A stretch of DNA of 64,000 nt from Beijerinckia mobilis (lineage in GTDB: Bacteria; Pseudomonadota; Alphaproteobacteria; Rhizobiales; Beijerinckiaceae). The position numbers and the translations under genes are program-made. The notes beneath the pieces were generated by a model that saw nothing but the letters and a program-made list of their open reading frames with translations, was not told where the DNA came from and ran no database searches. Location of the stretch: the NCBI RefSeq assembly GCF_000745425.1, contig NZ_JQJH01000004.1:62001-126000 (forward strand), given 5' to 3'. Positions 54,411-63,831 of the stretch are shown piece after piece. The first letter of the stretch is position 1. The number at the start of each line of letters is the position of its first letter.

Positions 54411-55496
54411 ATGCTGATCGGACCAACGCTCGGGCGCTATCTTTCCTCACGGTTCCTGTTCATGATTCTGGCCGTGTTCTTCACCATCTTCAGCATGATC
54501 TATGTCGTGGATCTGATTGAACTTCTGCGCCGGAGCGGCAACCGGCCAGGGGTGACCGCCTCCTATGTTGCCTTTCTCTCTTTTTTGCGCACGCCCTCCG
54601 TTTCCGAACAGGTCCTGCCCTTCTGCATTTTGTTCGGCACCATGGCGACCTTCGTCAATCTCACCCGCCGGCTGGAACTTCTCGTCGCGAGGGCGGCGGG
54701 CATCTCCATCTGGCAGCTGATGACGCCGCCGCTCGGCATTGCGCTGATGATCGGCCTCTTCTCGGTTGCCATCTACAACCCTGTCTCGGCGATGATGCGC
54801 CATCGCGCCAATGGGATGGAGACGGCCTTGTTCGGCCATATCGATGGCCAGGATTCGGGCGGGCTGTGGATTCGTCAAAACAGCCCTGATGGCCAGGCGA
54901 TCATCCGCGCCGAGACGGCGGAAAACGGCGGTACCCGGCTGAATGGGGTCAATGTCTATACTTATGGCACGGATGGGCGTTTCGAATCGCGTGTCGATGC
55001 CCGGCACGCCAAACTGCTTCCGGGCAAATGGGAGCTCGATGAGGTCAAGATCACGGTGCCCGGCAAGCGGGTCCAGCAGGCTCCGGTCTATATGCTTGCC
55101 ACCAATCTCGGCCCCCGCGAGATTTCCGAGAATGTGGTGACACCGGATTCCGTGCCATTTTGGGAATTGCCATCGTTCCGCGCGACCACCGAGGCGGCAG
55201 GCCTTGACGCGACCGGCTATCGCCTGCAATTTCAGGTGCTTCTCGCACGGCCTCTGTTCTTCATCGCGATGGTTTTGATTGCCGCCGCGTTTTCGTTAAG
55301 GTTTTTCCGATTTGGTGGTATTACCAAAATGGTTTGCGGTGGAGCGGGCGCTGGCTTCGTGCTTTATGTCGTGTCGAAATTTACCAGCGATATGGGCAAT
55401 TCCGGTCTCCTCAGCGTGCCGGTCGCGGCCTGGTCGCCCCCGATTGTCGCCAGCATGCTCGGTGCATTGGCCTTGTTGAATCAGGAGGATGGTTGA
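54411..55496 (+). CDS. lptG: LPS-transport permease LptG
   Basis: 361 residues. Three N-terminal membrane segments (start LGRYLSSRFLFMILAVFFTI; MIYVVDLIELLRRSGNRPG is the alphaproteobacterial LptG pattern), the conserved RRLELLVARAAGISIWQL coupling segment, a periplasmic beta-jellyroll domain (about 130-260), and three C-terminal segments. With LptF and LptB2 it pulls LPS from the inner membrane. Its stop overlaps the lptD start by one base. LptG is correct rather than LptF because of the VDLIELLRR motif. Confidence 0.93.
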   Translation: MLIGPTLGRYLSSRFLFMILAVFFTIFSMIYVVDLIELLRRSGNRPGVTASYVAFLSFLRTPSVSEQVLPFCILFGTMATFVNLTRRLELLVARAAGISIWQLMTPPLGIALMIGLFSVAIYNPVSAMMRHRANGMETALFGHIDGQDSGGLWIRQNSPDGQAIIRAETAENGGTRLNGVNVYTYGTDGRFESRVDARHAKLLPGKWELDEVKITVPGKRVQQAPVYMLATNLGPREISENVVTPDSVPFWELPSFRATTEAAGLDATGYRLQFQVLLARPLFFIAMVLIAAAFSLRFFRFGGITKMVCGGAGAGFVLYVVSKFTSDMGNSGLLSVPVAAWSPPIVASMLGALALLNQEDG

Positions 55497-58213
55497 TGGG
55501 GCGGCGTTCTGGCCCCATAAATCCGAACTTGCCGCAAGCTGTGATGCAGCGCATCCGCGATTCTCTTGTGTCGGGTAAGATTCCTGTGTCGGAATGGCTG
55601 CGTTTCCTGCCTTTCCTGATGCTGGTCTGTTTTGCCTCGTCCATCGGCATGTTCGGCTTGACCGACGCCGCGCGTGCAGCGCAGGCGATTGCGGGCGGCC
55701 ATGCTCAAAAGGCTTCCAAATCGGCTGCGAGAGAGGCGGCGGATCAGGTCTCGGTCGCGAATCAGCCATCGGACGCTTCGTCGAAGAAGGAAGCGCCAGC
55801 CAAGAAGGAGCGCATGCTCGTCGAGGCATCCGAGATGCGTTACGATGCCGAAAAGGACACCGTGGCCGCCGTGGGCAATGCCCGCGTCTATTATACCGGC
55901 CGCGTCCTTGAAGCCGATCGCGTCACCTATGACCGCAAGGGCGGCCGGGTCTATGCCGAAGGCCACGCCAAGCTGACCGAGCGTGACGGCAGCGTGATGT
56001 ATGGCGAACGCATCGATCTGACCGAGGATTTCCGCGACGGATTCATCGACAGCCTGCAGGTCGAGAGCGCTGACAAGACCTATTTCAGCGCCCCGCATAT
56101 GGAGCGGATCGAGGAAGACACTGCGGTTTTCGATAAGGGGACCTATACCGCCTGCCAGGCCTGCAAGGACAATCCCGAGCGGCCGCGCTTCTGGCAGGTG
56201 CGGGCAAAGCGCATCGTCCACAAGAACGATGAGCATATGATTTATTACGAGGATGCCGCGCTGGAATTCCTTGGCGTACCGATCGCCAAGGTGCCTTTCA
56301 TGTCGAGCCCCGATCCGACGGTCAAACGCAAATCGGGTATTCTCTCGCCACATTATCTCTACAAGAACGCGCTCGGCTATGGTTTCGGCCTGCCGATCTT
56401 CTGGGCGCTCGCGCCCAATTACGATCTGACGCTCACGCCGACAGTTTTTACCAACCAGGGCTTCTTCGGCAGCGCGGAATGGCGCCACCGGCTCGAGAAT
56501 GGCTATTATTCGATTCGCGCCAACGGCATTATCGAAAGCAATCCAAGTGCATTCTCTCCCTCGCCCTGGAGCAGCGGCAATCACAAGGATCGCGGCAGTT
56601 TCGAAAGCACCGGTCAGTTCTCGATCGCGGACCATTGGAAAGTCGGCTGGGAATTTCTGCTTCTGTCAGACAAATGGTTCCTGTGGGACTATCAGGTTCC
56701 GAGCCAGACGTTGTCGTCCAATTACATCAGCGAATCGACCTCGACCATCTATCTGAACGGGCAGGGTGATCGCGGTTATTTCGATCTGCGCGCCTATTAT
56801 TTCCAGGGGCTTTCAAGCCACGACTTCCAGCCGCAGCAGCCCTGGGTGAAACCGGTTTGGGACTACAACAAGACTTTCGATGTCGATCCCGCAAAAAGCA
56901 ATGGCATTGGCGGTCAGGTCGAGTTGGATTTCAACCTGACGAGTCTGTCAGCCGCTTCTGCGAGTTTCCAGGCGGTCGGGCCGAGGCAATTGGACCATGC
57001 CTACAACCTTTATGACATTTGTCAGAACTACAAACCTGGATCGACTAATGGCGATTGTCTGTTGCGCGGCATCGGCGGCAATTACACGCGCGCCACGACA
57101 GATGTCTCCTGGAAGCGCAAATTCATCGATCCCCTCGGCGAGGTCTGGACGCCTTTCGCTTTCGCTCGCTTCAATGGCGAATGGATCGATCTGAATACGA
57201 CCAATAGCTATAGTTTCTGGAACGGCAGCTCCGGTTCCGTCTACAGCAATGCCTCTCAGCTGGCTTTCCTTGGCGAGCGGGCGGCCGCCTTCTATGGACA
57301 GTTTACACCCGGAGCGGGTGCCGAATATCGTTATCCTCTCTTCACCCGGACCGGGGTCGGCACGCTGACCTTCGAGCCGATCGGACAGATCATCGTGCGT
57401 CCGAACAGCCAGATCGGCTATAATTCGCAATTCAATCTCGATGCGCAAAGCCTCGTCTTCGATACGTCCAATTTGTTCGAATGGAACAAATATTCCGGCT
57501 ATGACCGGTTCGAGAACGGCATTCGGGCCAATTACGGCGCGCAATTGTCGGCGAATTTCGACAATGGCGGCTATGCAAATCTGACCTTCGGACAATCCTA
57601 TCAGGTGGCCGGGCAGAATTCCTATGCGACGCCGGATGCGGCCAATGTCGGTTTGAGTTCCGGTCTCGACACGCGCCGATCCGATTATGTCGGTTCTTTC
57701 AGCATAGCGCCGTCTTCGGCTCTCTCGCTGACAACGCAGGGACGTTTCGACGTCAATTCATTCGAGCCGCGCCGCATCGATGTTATCACCTCCTATAATC
57801 TCGGCGCTTGGACCGGCAATATTCAATATGCCAATTACCAGCAGCAGCCGGTCATCGGTTATGACGTGCGCCGCGAGGGTTTGGCCCTGAGTTCCCGTTA
57901 CAAGATCAGCGAAAATTACTTTACCGAAGGACATATCACCTTCGATATGAGCCGCCATTACTATCCTGCAAACATCACCGGTTATACCTATCCGGGTCTT
58001 TTCTATCCGGCGAGCTATGGTGTGACTGCGGGCTATCAGGATGACTGCACGTTAGTCAGCGTCATGTATAATTCCTATGAACAGGATACGGGCAGCGGCA
58101 CAGTCAACCGTAACCAAGTATTCCTGGTGTCGTTTCAATTGCGGACGCTGGGTGATGCGAAATTCAGCCGGTCCTTTGCCAATTACAATAATATCGACGG
58201 TGTCAGATATTGA
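55496..58213 (+). CDS. lptD: LPS-assembly outer-membrane protein LptD
   Basis: 905 residues from ATG 55496, with CAGGAGGA seven bases upstream and inside the lptG end. An unusually long N-terminal signal (about 60 residues; the hydrophobic part is LPFLMLVCFASSIGMFGLTD) precedes a Lys/Ala-rich linker. Then come the OstA jellyroll (VEASEMRYDAEKDTVAAVGN ... YEADRVTYDRKGGRV-like DRVTYDRKGGRVYAEGHAKL) and a large beta-barrel (PFMSSPDPTVKRKSGILSPH). Cys pairs (ACQACKDN, then DICQN and DCLL) may form disulphides. Receives LPS from LptA and inserts it in the outer leaflet. Confidence 0.95.
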   Translation: MGRRSGPINPNLPQAVMQRIRDSLVSGKIPVSEWLRFLPFLMLVCFASSIGMFGLTDAARAAQAIAGGHAQKASKSAAREAADQVSVANQPSDASSKKEAPAKKERMLVEASEMRYDAEKDTVAAVGNARVYYTGRVLEADRVTYDRKGGRVYAEGHAKLTERDGSVMYGERIDLTEDFRDGFIDSLQVESADKTYFSAPHMERIEEDTAVFDKGTYTACQACKDNPERPRFWQVRAKRIVHKNDEHMIYYEDAALEFLGVPIAKVPFMSSPDPTVKRKSGILSPHYLYKNALGYGFGLPIFWALAPNYDLTLTPTVFTNQGFFGSAEWRHRLENGYYSIRANGIIESNPSAFSPSPWSSGNHKDRGSFESTGQFSIADHWKVGWEFLLLSDKWFLWDYQVPSQTLSSNYISESTSTIYLNGQGDRGYFDLRAYYFQGLSSHDFQPQQPWVKPVWDYNKTFDVDPAKSNGIGGQVELDFNLTSLSAASASFQAVGPRQLDHAYNLYDICQNYKPGSTNGDCLLRGIGGNYTRATTDVSWKRKFIDPLGEVWTPFAFARFNGEWIDLNTTNSYSFWNGSSGSVYSNASQLAFLGERAAAFYGQFTPGAGAEYRYPLFTRTGVGTLTFEPIGQIIVRPNSQIGYNSQFNLDAQSLVFDTSNLFEWNKYSGYDRFENGIRANYGAQLSANFDNGGYANLTFGQSYQVAGQNSYATPDAANVGLSSGLDTRRSDYVGSFSIAPSSALSLTTQGRFDVNSFEPRRIDVITSYNLGAWTGNIQYANYQQQPVIGYDVRREGLALSSRYKISENYFTEGHITFDMSRHYYPANITGYTYPGLFYPASYGVTAGYQDDCTLVSVMYNSYEQDTGSGTVNRNQVFLVSFQLRTLGDAKFSRSFANYNNIDGVRY

Positions 58214-58783
58214 TGCGGCATTGTCACAGCTTGTTGAACGAGCGAGAGGGGAGAAAGAGCTGCGGCGTGAAGGTTCGCGCCGCATGGTGTAGGGGGGCTG
58301 CATCATGATGGAGAATGGGCGGCAGGGCGCTACCCTGCAGTAGAGCGCCGCCATTGCCCCATCCGCTCTTGATTTTCCTTATGAAAATCCACATCGTCGG
58401 TCCGCTCGCACCATAAATTGAAAAGTGGAAAGGCCTCTTGGAAAATGTGATGCATTTACAATGATGTAAGGCATCGCCAGCGGGTCGGGTTGATCGCGCG
58501 ATTGCTCTCGGGCATTTTTGGTTTGAGTGAAATCGCTTTGCGATTAAAATCACTTGAACAGGCTCTGCACATGTTGGTGGAGCGTTTCGGAACCATGCGG
58601 AAACGCTGCGGGGACTTTCGCGGATCTGCCTTGTAAAGATGATCTCGATCGCATGTCCTCGCGCATCCGGATCCGCTCTCGTTTCGTGAGGGAAGATGAG
58701 ACGAACCGGTCTCTCGAACCCTCGACCGCCCCGTTGCCGATGGGCGTGCCCGTCCTCAATCGATCCGGAAGGGAAGAAACTCT
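58214..58783. other. Intergenic region between lptD and surA-like gene
   Basis: No supported gene. A GC-rich imperfect hairpin (about 58314-58352) may end lptD transcription. Another core palindrome (AATCGC-TTT-GCGATT, 58531-58545) is flanked by AGTGA/TCACT. Confidence 0.5.
58531..58545. repeat. AATCGC/GCGATT palindrome
   Basis: AATCGC and GCGATT flank TTT; outer bases AGTGA (58526-58530) and TCACT (58550-58554) can also pair. It is related to the palindromes at 17974-18020 and 48249-48265. Confidence 0.5.
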
Positions 58784-59830
58784 TTGATGACAATAGCCGG
58801 TTCTCGCCTCCGGCAGCATTTTGCCGCCTGCATCACCCGTCCTGGAAGTGCCCTGACGCCGCTTTCGGCCAAGATCTGGATCATGTGCCGTCGAGCAGTA
58901 TCACGGCATTTCCGTCCGCTTGCGCGCTCGACTTTCGCGGCTTTTCTTGTTGTCGGCGCGAGTCTGGGTGGTGGACTGGGGATTGATGAAGCTGCCGCAC
59001 AGGCTATCGTTGCCACCATCAATGGCGATCCGATCACCAATATCGATATCGATGAACGGATGCGGATGCTGAAAGTGTTGCGCAAACCGTCCTCGCGGAA
59101 CGATGCGCTCGAAAGCCTTTATACCGACCGGCTCGAAACACGTGAAGCCGGACGTTATGGCGTCAAACCGAAAGATTCCGATATCGGTCAGGAAATCGTT
59201 CATGTCGCTCAGCAAATGAACATTGCTCCGGAAGCGCTGATCGCAGGTCTGCAAGGCGCCGGTGTTTCTCCCGACCATTTCAAGGCGCATTTCGCCGCCG
59301 ATCTCGCTTTTGGCATCCTCGTCAATGCCTTGAACAAGGGTGTTGAGGCCAGTGAAAGCGAGGTGCGCAAGGAACTGGCGAAGCAGGGTGGTAAAAACGC
59401 CGCCGGCACTGAATATTCGCTTCGGCAGGTCATTTTTTCCGTACCCAATGGCGCCTCGATGGCGGTTCTCAATGAACGCGCCCAGGAAGCCAATCAGTTG
59501 CGGCAACGCTTTGCCGATTGCGAGAGCGGCGAGAAGATCATCTATACGCTCAACGACGTTGCGATCCGCGATCCGATCCGGCGCACGACGACTGAACTCA
59601 GCGCGGGGCTGCGCAAGATATTGGACGACACGCCCGAAGGACACCTGACGCCTGTGCAACGCTCGCCGCAGGGATTGGAAATGATCGCGGTTTGCCACAA
59701 AAGGCCGGCGCTCGATGATACGGCTCTTCGCAAGCAGATTTCAGAGAAGATCCTTTCGGATCGACTGCTGGCGGACCAGAGGCACCGTCTGAAGGAAATG
59801 CGCCAACGCGCCGTCATCCGGCAGCATTGA
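58784..59830 (+). CDS. surA: SurA-like periplasmic chaperone (peptidyl-prolyl isomerase family)
   Basis: 348 residues from ATG 58784 (GGGAAG ten bases upstream); an internal ATG 58883 gives a more compact signal peptide (RRAVSRHFRPLARSTFAAFL). The SurA N-domain follows: AAAQAIVATINGDPITNIDI, ALESLYTDRLETREAGRYGV, and the helical FKAHFAADLAFGILVNAL. Then there is one parvulin-like region (EYSLRQVIFSVPNGA to about residue 310) without the full set of catalytic-site residues. SurA escorts barrel proteins such as LptD, encoded just upstream. Length is short because only one parvulin domain is present. Confidence 0.88.
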   Translation: MMTIAGSRLRQHFAACITRPGSALTPLSAKIWIMCRRAVSRHFRPLARSTFAAFLVVGASLGGGLGIDEAAAQAIVATINGDPITNIDIDERMRMLKVLRKPSSRNDALESLYTDRLETREAGRYGVKPKDSDIGQEIVHVAQQMNIAPEALIAGLQGAGVSPDHFKAHFAADLAFGILVNALNKGVEASESEVRKELAKQGGKNAAGTEYSLRQVIFSVPNGASMAVLNERAQEANQLRQRFADCESGEKIIYTLNDVAIRDPIRRTTTELSAGLRKILDDTPEGHLTPVQRSPQGLEMIAVCHKRPALDDTALRKQISEKILSDRLLADQRHRLKEMRQRAVIRQH

Positions 59831-59906
59831 GTAGCAAAGGCGTGATGCAGACTCTGACAGGCTTGGACGGTGCGATCTGCATGGCTTTCGCGTTGAAGAG
59901 GGTTTG

Positions 59907-60923
59907 ATGGCGCCACTTGCATTGACGCGGGGCGATCCTTCCGGAATTGGACCGGAGCTCGCCTTGAAGGCGTGGTTGCGATTGCACGAGGATGCCGCCG
60001 CTCCGGTGTTTTTCCTGATCGCGGAGCCGGAGCCTTTGGGGGCGCTGGCGAGGCATCTTGGCCTTGCCGTATCCGTGCAACCGATCGTTGCGCCTGCCGA
60101 GACGGAATCCGTCTTTCGCCACGCTTTGCCGGTGCTGCGGCTTCCAGGCGTGGTGCATGGCGCGCCCGGTGTGCCGGATACGCTTGATGCTGCGGGGACT
60201 ATTGCGTCCATCGAGCAGGCTGTCGCTCTTGTGGGAAGTGGAGAAGCGGCCGCCGTCGTCACCAATCCCATCGCCAAATCCGTGCTCTATGAGGCGGGTT
60301 TCGCGCATCCGGGCCACACGGAATTTCTGGGGGAACTGGCCCGGCGTGATTTCGGTGTGGCCTCGGCGCGTCCGATCATGATGCTGTGGTCGCCGGAACT
60401 CGCCGTCGTACCGGCGACGGTCCATATTCCGCTCGCCGCCGTCCCTCAATCTCTCGATACTGACCTCATCGTCGAGACGGCGCGGATCGTGGCTCACGAT
60501 CTTTCCGTTCGTTTCGGGCTGCCGGCGGCGCGCCTTGTCCTCACCGGCCTCAATCCGCATGCGGGGGAGGAGGGTGGCATGGGACGCGAGGATCTCGAGA
60601 TTATCGCGCCGGCCGTCAAACGTCTGAAGGAAGAGGGGATCGATGTTCGTGGCCCAGCCCCGGCGGACACCTTATTCCACGCGGCGGTGCGGGCGACCTA
60701 TGATGCGGTGATTGCCATGTATCACGATCAGGCGTTGATCCCGATCAAGACCCTTGCCTTTGAAAGTGCCGTCAATGTAACGCTCGGCCTGCCTTTCATC
60801 CGGACATCGCCGGATCATGGCACTGCTTTCGACATTGCGGGCAAGGGCGTGGCCAATCCGGCGAGTCTCATTGCCGCTCTGGAGCTGGCGGGCCGGCTCG
60901 CCGCTCACCAAGCGCCCGCATGA
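59907..60923 (+). CDS. pdxA: 4-hydroxythreonine-4-phosphate dehydrogenase
   Basis: 338 residues from ATG 59907 (AGAGGG upstream). It oxidises 4-phosphohydroxy-threonine in vitamin B6 synthesis. The start [20 protein letters not shown], the metal-binding His in [25 protein letters not shown]-like [19 protein letters not shown], and [16 protein letters not shown] are all intact. It overlaps rsmA by ATGA, continuing the surA-pdxA-rsmA order common in proteobacteria. Confidence 0.96.
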   Translation: MAPLALTRGDPSGIGPELALKAWLRLHEDAAAPVFFLIAEPEPLGALARHLGLAVSVQPIVAPAETESVFRHALPVLRLPGVVHGAPGVPDTLDAAGTIASIEQAVALVGSGEAAAVVTNPIAKSVLYEAGFAHPGHTEFLGELARRDFGVASARPIMMLWSPELAVVPATVHIPLAAVPQSLDTDLIVETARIVAHDLSVRFGLPAARLVLTGLNPHAGEEGGMGREDLEIIAPAVKRLKEEGIDVRGPAPADTLFHAAVRATYDAVIAMYHDQALIPIKTLAFESAVNVTLGLPFIRTSPDHGTAFDIAGKGVANPASLIAALELAGRLAAHQAPA

Positions 60924-61795
60924 GCGGCCTGAAGGATGCCCTTCCGCCCTTGCGGGAAGTGGTTGCGGCGCATGGGCTCGCCGCGAAAAAAGCGCTCGGT
61001 CAGAACTTTCTGTTCGATCTCAATCTGACCGGCCGGATCGCGCGCGCGGCTGATCCGGCTCATGCAGAGTTGATCATCGAGATTGGACCGGGACCCGGCG
61101 GTCTCACCCGCGCGCTGCTCGCCGAGGGCGCGCGCAAGATCATCGCCATCGAACAGGATGCACGCTGTCTGCCGGCGCTTGAGGAGATTGCCGCGCATTA
61201 TCCCGGCCGTCTCGACATTCTCCACGGCGATGCGTTGAGCCTTGATCTCGCGCTGCTCATCGCTGGAAGGGCACCGGCGCGAATCTGCGCGAACCTGCCT
61301 TATAATATCGGCACGGCGCTGCTCACGCGATGGATCGAGACGGAACCATGGCCACCCTGGTATGACCGTCTCGTCCTGATGTTCCAGCGCGAGGTCGCCG
61401 ACCGTATCGTGGCGACACCCGCGCGCCGCACGGATTACGGGAGGCTCGCCGTTCTCTGCAACTGGCGCTGCGAGACGCGCATCCTGTTCGATGTCTCGCC
61501 GGCTGCCTTCACACCGCCGCCGAAGGTTACATCCGCCGTGGTTGAACTCGTCCCGCGCGCGGCACCGCTCGCCTGCGACAGGCGCCGTCTCTCGGCCGTG
61601 ACGCAGGCGGCTTTCGGCCAGCGCCGCAAGATGCTGCGACAATCTTTGCGCAGTCTTGGCGGGGACAAGACTGAATCGCTGATCGAGGCCGTGGGCCTCG
61701 TGCCGACGATGCGGGCGGAGGAAGTGGATGTTGCCGGTTTTGTCGCGCTCGCGAATACATTTTCGGCAAATACGGATTCGAGTATGCATCGCTGA
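60920..61795 (+). CDS. rsmA: 16S rRNA (adenine1518/1519-N6) dimethyltransferase
   Basis: 291 residues. Also known as KsgA; it dimethylates two adenines in the 3' hairpin of 16S rRNA late in 30S assembly, and its loss gives kasugamycin resistance. The [20 protein letters not shown] start, SAM motif [19 protein letters not shown] and the catalytic [12 protein letters not shown] are present. ATGA overlap with pdxA indicates translational coupling. Confidence 0.97.
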   Translation: MSGLKDALPPLREVVAAHGLAAKKALGQNFLFDLNLTGRIARAADPAHAELIIEIGPGPGGLTRALLAEGARKIIAIEQDARCLPALEEIAAHYPGRLDILHGDALSLDLALLIAGRAPARICANLPYNIGTALLTRWIETEPWPPWYDRLVLMFQREVADRIVATPARRTDYGRLAVLCNWRCETRILFDVSPAAFTPPPKVTSAVVELVPRAAPLACDRRRLSAVTQAAFGQRRKMLRQSLRSLGGDKTESLIEAVGLVPTMRAEEVDVAGFVALANTFSANTDSSMHR

Positions 61796-61806
61796 TCGGG
61801 AACGAT

Positions 61807-62078
61807 TCACAGCCATAGTTGGAAATGGATGTGTTTGAAACGGCCATCCGGAGCCAACGCGAAAATCCATCCGAGCTTGCCGTTTTCATAGGTCACTTCG
61901 TAAACGTCGCAGCCTTGTGGCGTGCCCCCCCTGAAGCGAATGTCCTTTTCTTCTGTGTTCGCTTTGGCTTCAGAAGGCCGAAGCGTTCGGAGAGACGAAG
62001 AGCGCGGATTGTCAGCCCCATGCGATTTGCGCATTCGGAGGCAGTCAACCAGATGTCATTCGCATTTGGTTGGTTCAT
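61807..62078 (-). pseudogene. Remnant of a MerR-type regulator gene
   Basis: From ATG 62078 the minus strand reads a MerR-like helix-turn-helix (IWLTASECANRMGLTIRALR followed by LSERFGLLKP), then runs out of sense about 50 residues in. Another frame over 61807-61960 encodes GCDVYEVTYENGKLGWIFAL with APDGRF, which looks like the C-terminal sensory part of such regulators. Head and tail lie in different frames only a few dozen bases apart, so most of the middle is gone and the frame is lost. It sits convergent with rsmA. Confidence 0.55.
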
Positions 62079-62420
62079 GTGTTTGGCTGCTCTGCATGGC
62101 CGGCCGCAACTGGGGCTGGAACCGTTTCTAAAATAAGACCATAGGTCCGGCTCAAGCGGAGAATGATGCTTGTTCCGAAAAAAGATGGCTGCTGAGGGAT
62201 TTGCGGATCCACATGTACGGATACATCCGGATCCGCAAATCGAATGGGAGAGGATGACGCCTCCACCACAGGAGCGGGCTTTTTCGGAAATTTCTGAGAA
62301 CACCGCTGATAAGACGATGGGGTTTGGATATCGTCGGCTGGGGGAATCTGCCATCCAGCAGTAGATCTCCGGAACGAACGGGATCGCTGATTCGGGCTGG
62401 AACTATCGAGGAAGGATCTC
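62079..62420. other. Intergenic region with hairpin
   Basis: No supported gene; contains the hairpin at 62198-62241 and the ribosome site (GAGGAAGG) of the next gene. Confidence 0.45.
62198..62241. repeat. 13-bp stem hairpin upstream of the old-yellow-enzyme gene
   Basis: GATTTGCGGATCC and GGATCCGCAAATC are perfect 13-base arms around an 18-base loop that itself contains CGGATACATCC. Confidence 0.6.
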
Positions 62421-63521
62421 ATGCATACGCCGCAGCTTTTTACGCCTTTCAAGGTCGGCTCGCTGACACTCGACAATCGCATCGTGATCGCGCCCATGTG
62501 CCAATATTCCGCCGAGAACGGGGCGACTACCGATTGGCATCTCCTTCATCTCGGCACGCTCGCTTTGTCCGGCGCGGCGCTCCTGACCATTGAGGCGACG
62601 GCGGTTTTGCCTGAAGGGCGGATTACCTATGCTGATGTTGGTCTGTGGGACGATGTGACCGAGGCTGCGCTTGCCCGGACGCTCAAGGGCGTCCGGCGCT
62701 ATGGCCTCATGCCGATCGGCATTCAGCTGGCGCATGCGGGGCGCAAGGCTTCCAGTGATCTGCCCTGGAAGGGCGGTGCGCAAATTCCTCCGACACATGG
62801 AAATGGCTGGCAGACCGTCGCGCCCTCAGCCCTGACATTTGATCCTAAGGATAATCCGCCGCTGGCGCTCGACGCGCAGGGGCTTGCCAGGGTGCGCGAG
62901 GCTTTTGCCGAAGCCGCCCGCCGGGCTGGCCGCCTCGGTCTTGATTTCGTGCAGGTCCATGCGGCGCATGGTTATCTGCTGCATGAATTTCTGTCGCCTC
63001 TGTCTAATCAGCGCAACGATGAATACGGTGGCAGTCTCGAAAACCGTATGCGCTTTCCTTTGGAAATCTACGATGCCGTGCGCGCAGCCTTTCCGGCTGA
63101 CAAGCCGGTCACGGTACGGGTCTCCGGCACCGATTGGGTGGATGGCGGCTGGGATATCGAGCAAACAATTGCTTTCGCCAAGGCGCTCGAGGCGCGCGGC
63201 TGTGACGCCATCCATGTTTCCAGCGGCGGTCTTTCGCCTGCCCAGAAAATCCCCGTCGGGCCGAGCTATCAGGTGCCGCTTGCGCGTGCCGTCAAGGCTG
63301 CCGTCAAAATGCCGGTCGTCGCTGTCGGCCTCATCACTGATTACGAACAGGCGGACGCCATTATCGGGACCGGCGACGCAGATCTTATCGCACTTGCCCG
63401 TACCATACTCTATGATCCGCGTTGGCCCTGGCACGCGGCAGCGGCTCTGGGAGCCAAGGTCAAGGCACCGCCGCAATATTTGCGGTCCCAGCCGAGCCGC
63501 TATCGCGATCTTTTCATCTAA
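62421..63521 (+). CDS. NADH:flavin oxidoreductase of the old yellow enzyme family (YqjM/NamA-like)
   Basis: 366 residues from ATG 62421, with a GGAAGG site. It is an FMN-binding TIM-barrel ene-reductase. FMN/redox residues are in IVIAPMCQYSAENGATTDWH (Cys typical of the YqjM class), IQLAHAGRKAS, and the substrate His pair in HAAHGYLLHEFLSPLSNQRN followed by DEYGGSLENRMRF. The C-terminal PVVAVGLITDYEQADAI and DLIALARTILYDPRWPWHAA complete the phosphate-binding part. It reduces activated alkenes or electrophiles using NAD(P)H; natural substrate unknown. Confidence 0.94.
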   Translation: MHTPQLFTPFKVGSLTLDNRIVIAPMCQYSAENGATTDWHLLHLGTLALSGAALLTIEATAVLPEGRITYADVGLWDDVTEAALARTLKGVRRYGLMPIGIQLAHAGRKASSDLPWKGGAQIPPTHGNGWQTVAPSALTFDPKDNPPLALDAQGLARVREAFAEAARRAGRLGLDFVQVHAAHGYLLHEFLSPLSNQRNDEYGGSLENRMRFPLEIYDAVRAAFPADKPVTVRVSGTDWVDGGWDIEQTIAFAKALEARGCDAIHVSSGGLSPAQKIPVGPSYQVPLARAVKAAVKMPVVAVGLITDYEQADAIIGTGDADLIALARTILYDPRWPWHAAAALGAKVKAPPQYLRSQPSRYRDLFI

Positions 63522-63558
63522 CTATCTAATATAATGTCTCAATGAGCATGGATCATCG

Positions 63559-63644
63559 AGACTTGGCTTCCAGCGACTGCAAGACGGCGGTATTCCACCG
63601 GACCTGATTGATCCCGGCATGCCGGGATCAATCAGACTTGATAT
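63559..63644 (+). repeat. Dispersed intergenic repeat, copy C, with 32-bp palindrome
   Basis: Aligns with 51580-51665 and the reverse complement of 277-356 (GCGACTGC, GGCGG-TTCC, CCGGACCT-ATTGATCCC). Positions 63604-63635 are a perfect 16+16 palindrome (CTGATTGATCCCGGCA and its complement). Confidence 0.72.
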
Positions 63645-63704
63645 AAAGCGCCTCTCGATCAATGGGCCGAGCGACCGATAAGCCACCTGTTTTGAAAATC
63701 GGCA

Positions 63705-63741
63705 TATCCAACCAAAAAGTGGTATCCGCTTTTCGGTTGGA
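63705..63741. repeat. 14-bp stem hairpin upstream of the DUF1269 gene
   Basis: ATCCAACCAAAAAG pairs with CTTTTCGGTTGGAT (13 of 14) around a nine-base loop. The TCCAACC motif also occurs in the palindrome at 17974-18020. Confidence 0.55.
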
Positions 63742-63831
63742 TGCTGTAGGGACATTCGAACCGTCTCCAGTCCCTCGTTGTTCAGGGAAAGAGGGAAGCA
63801 AGGGCGCTCTCATCAAGGCCGGGAGGATTCC

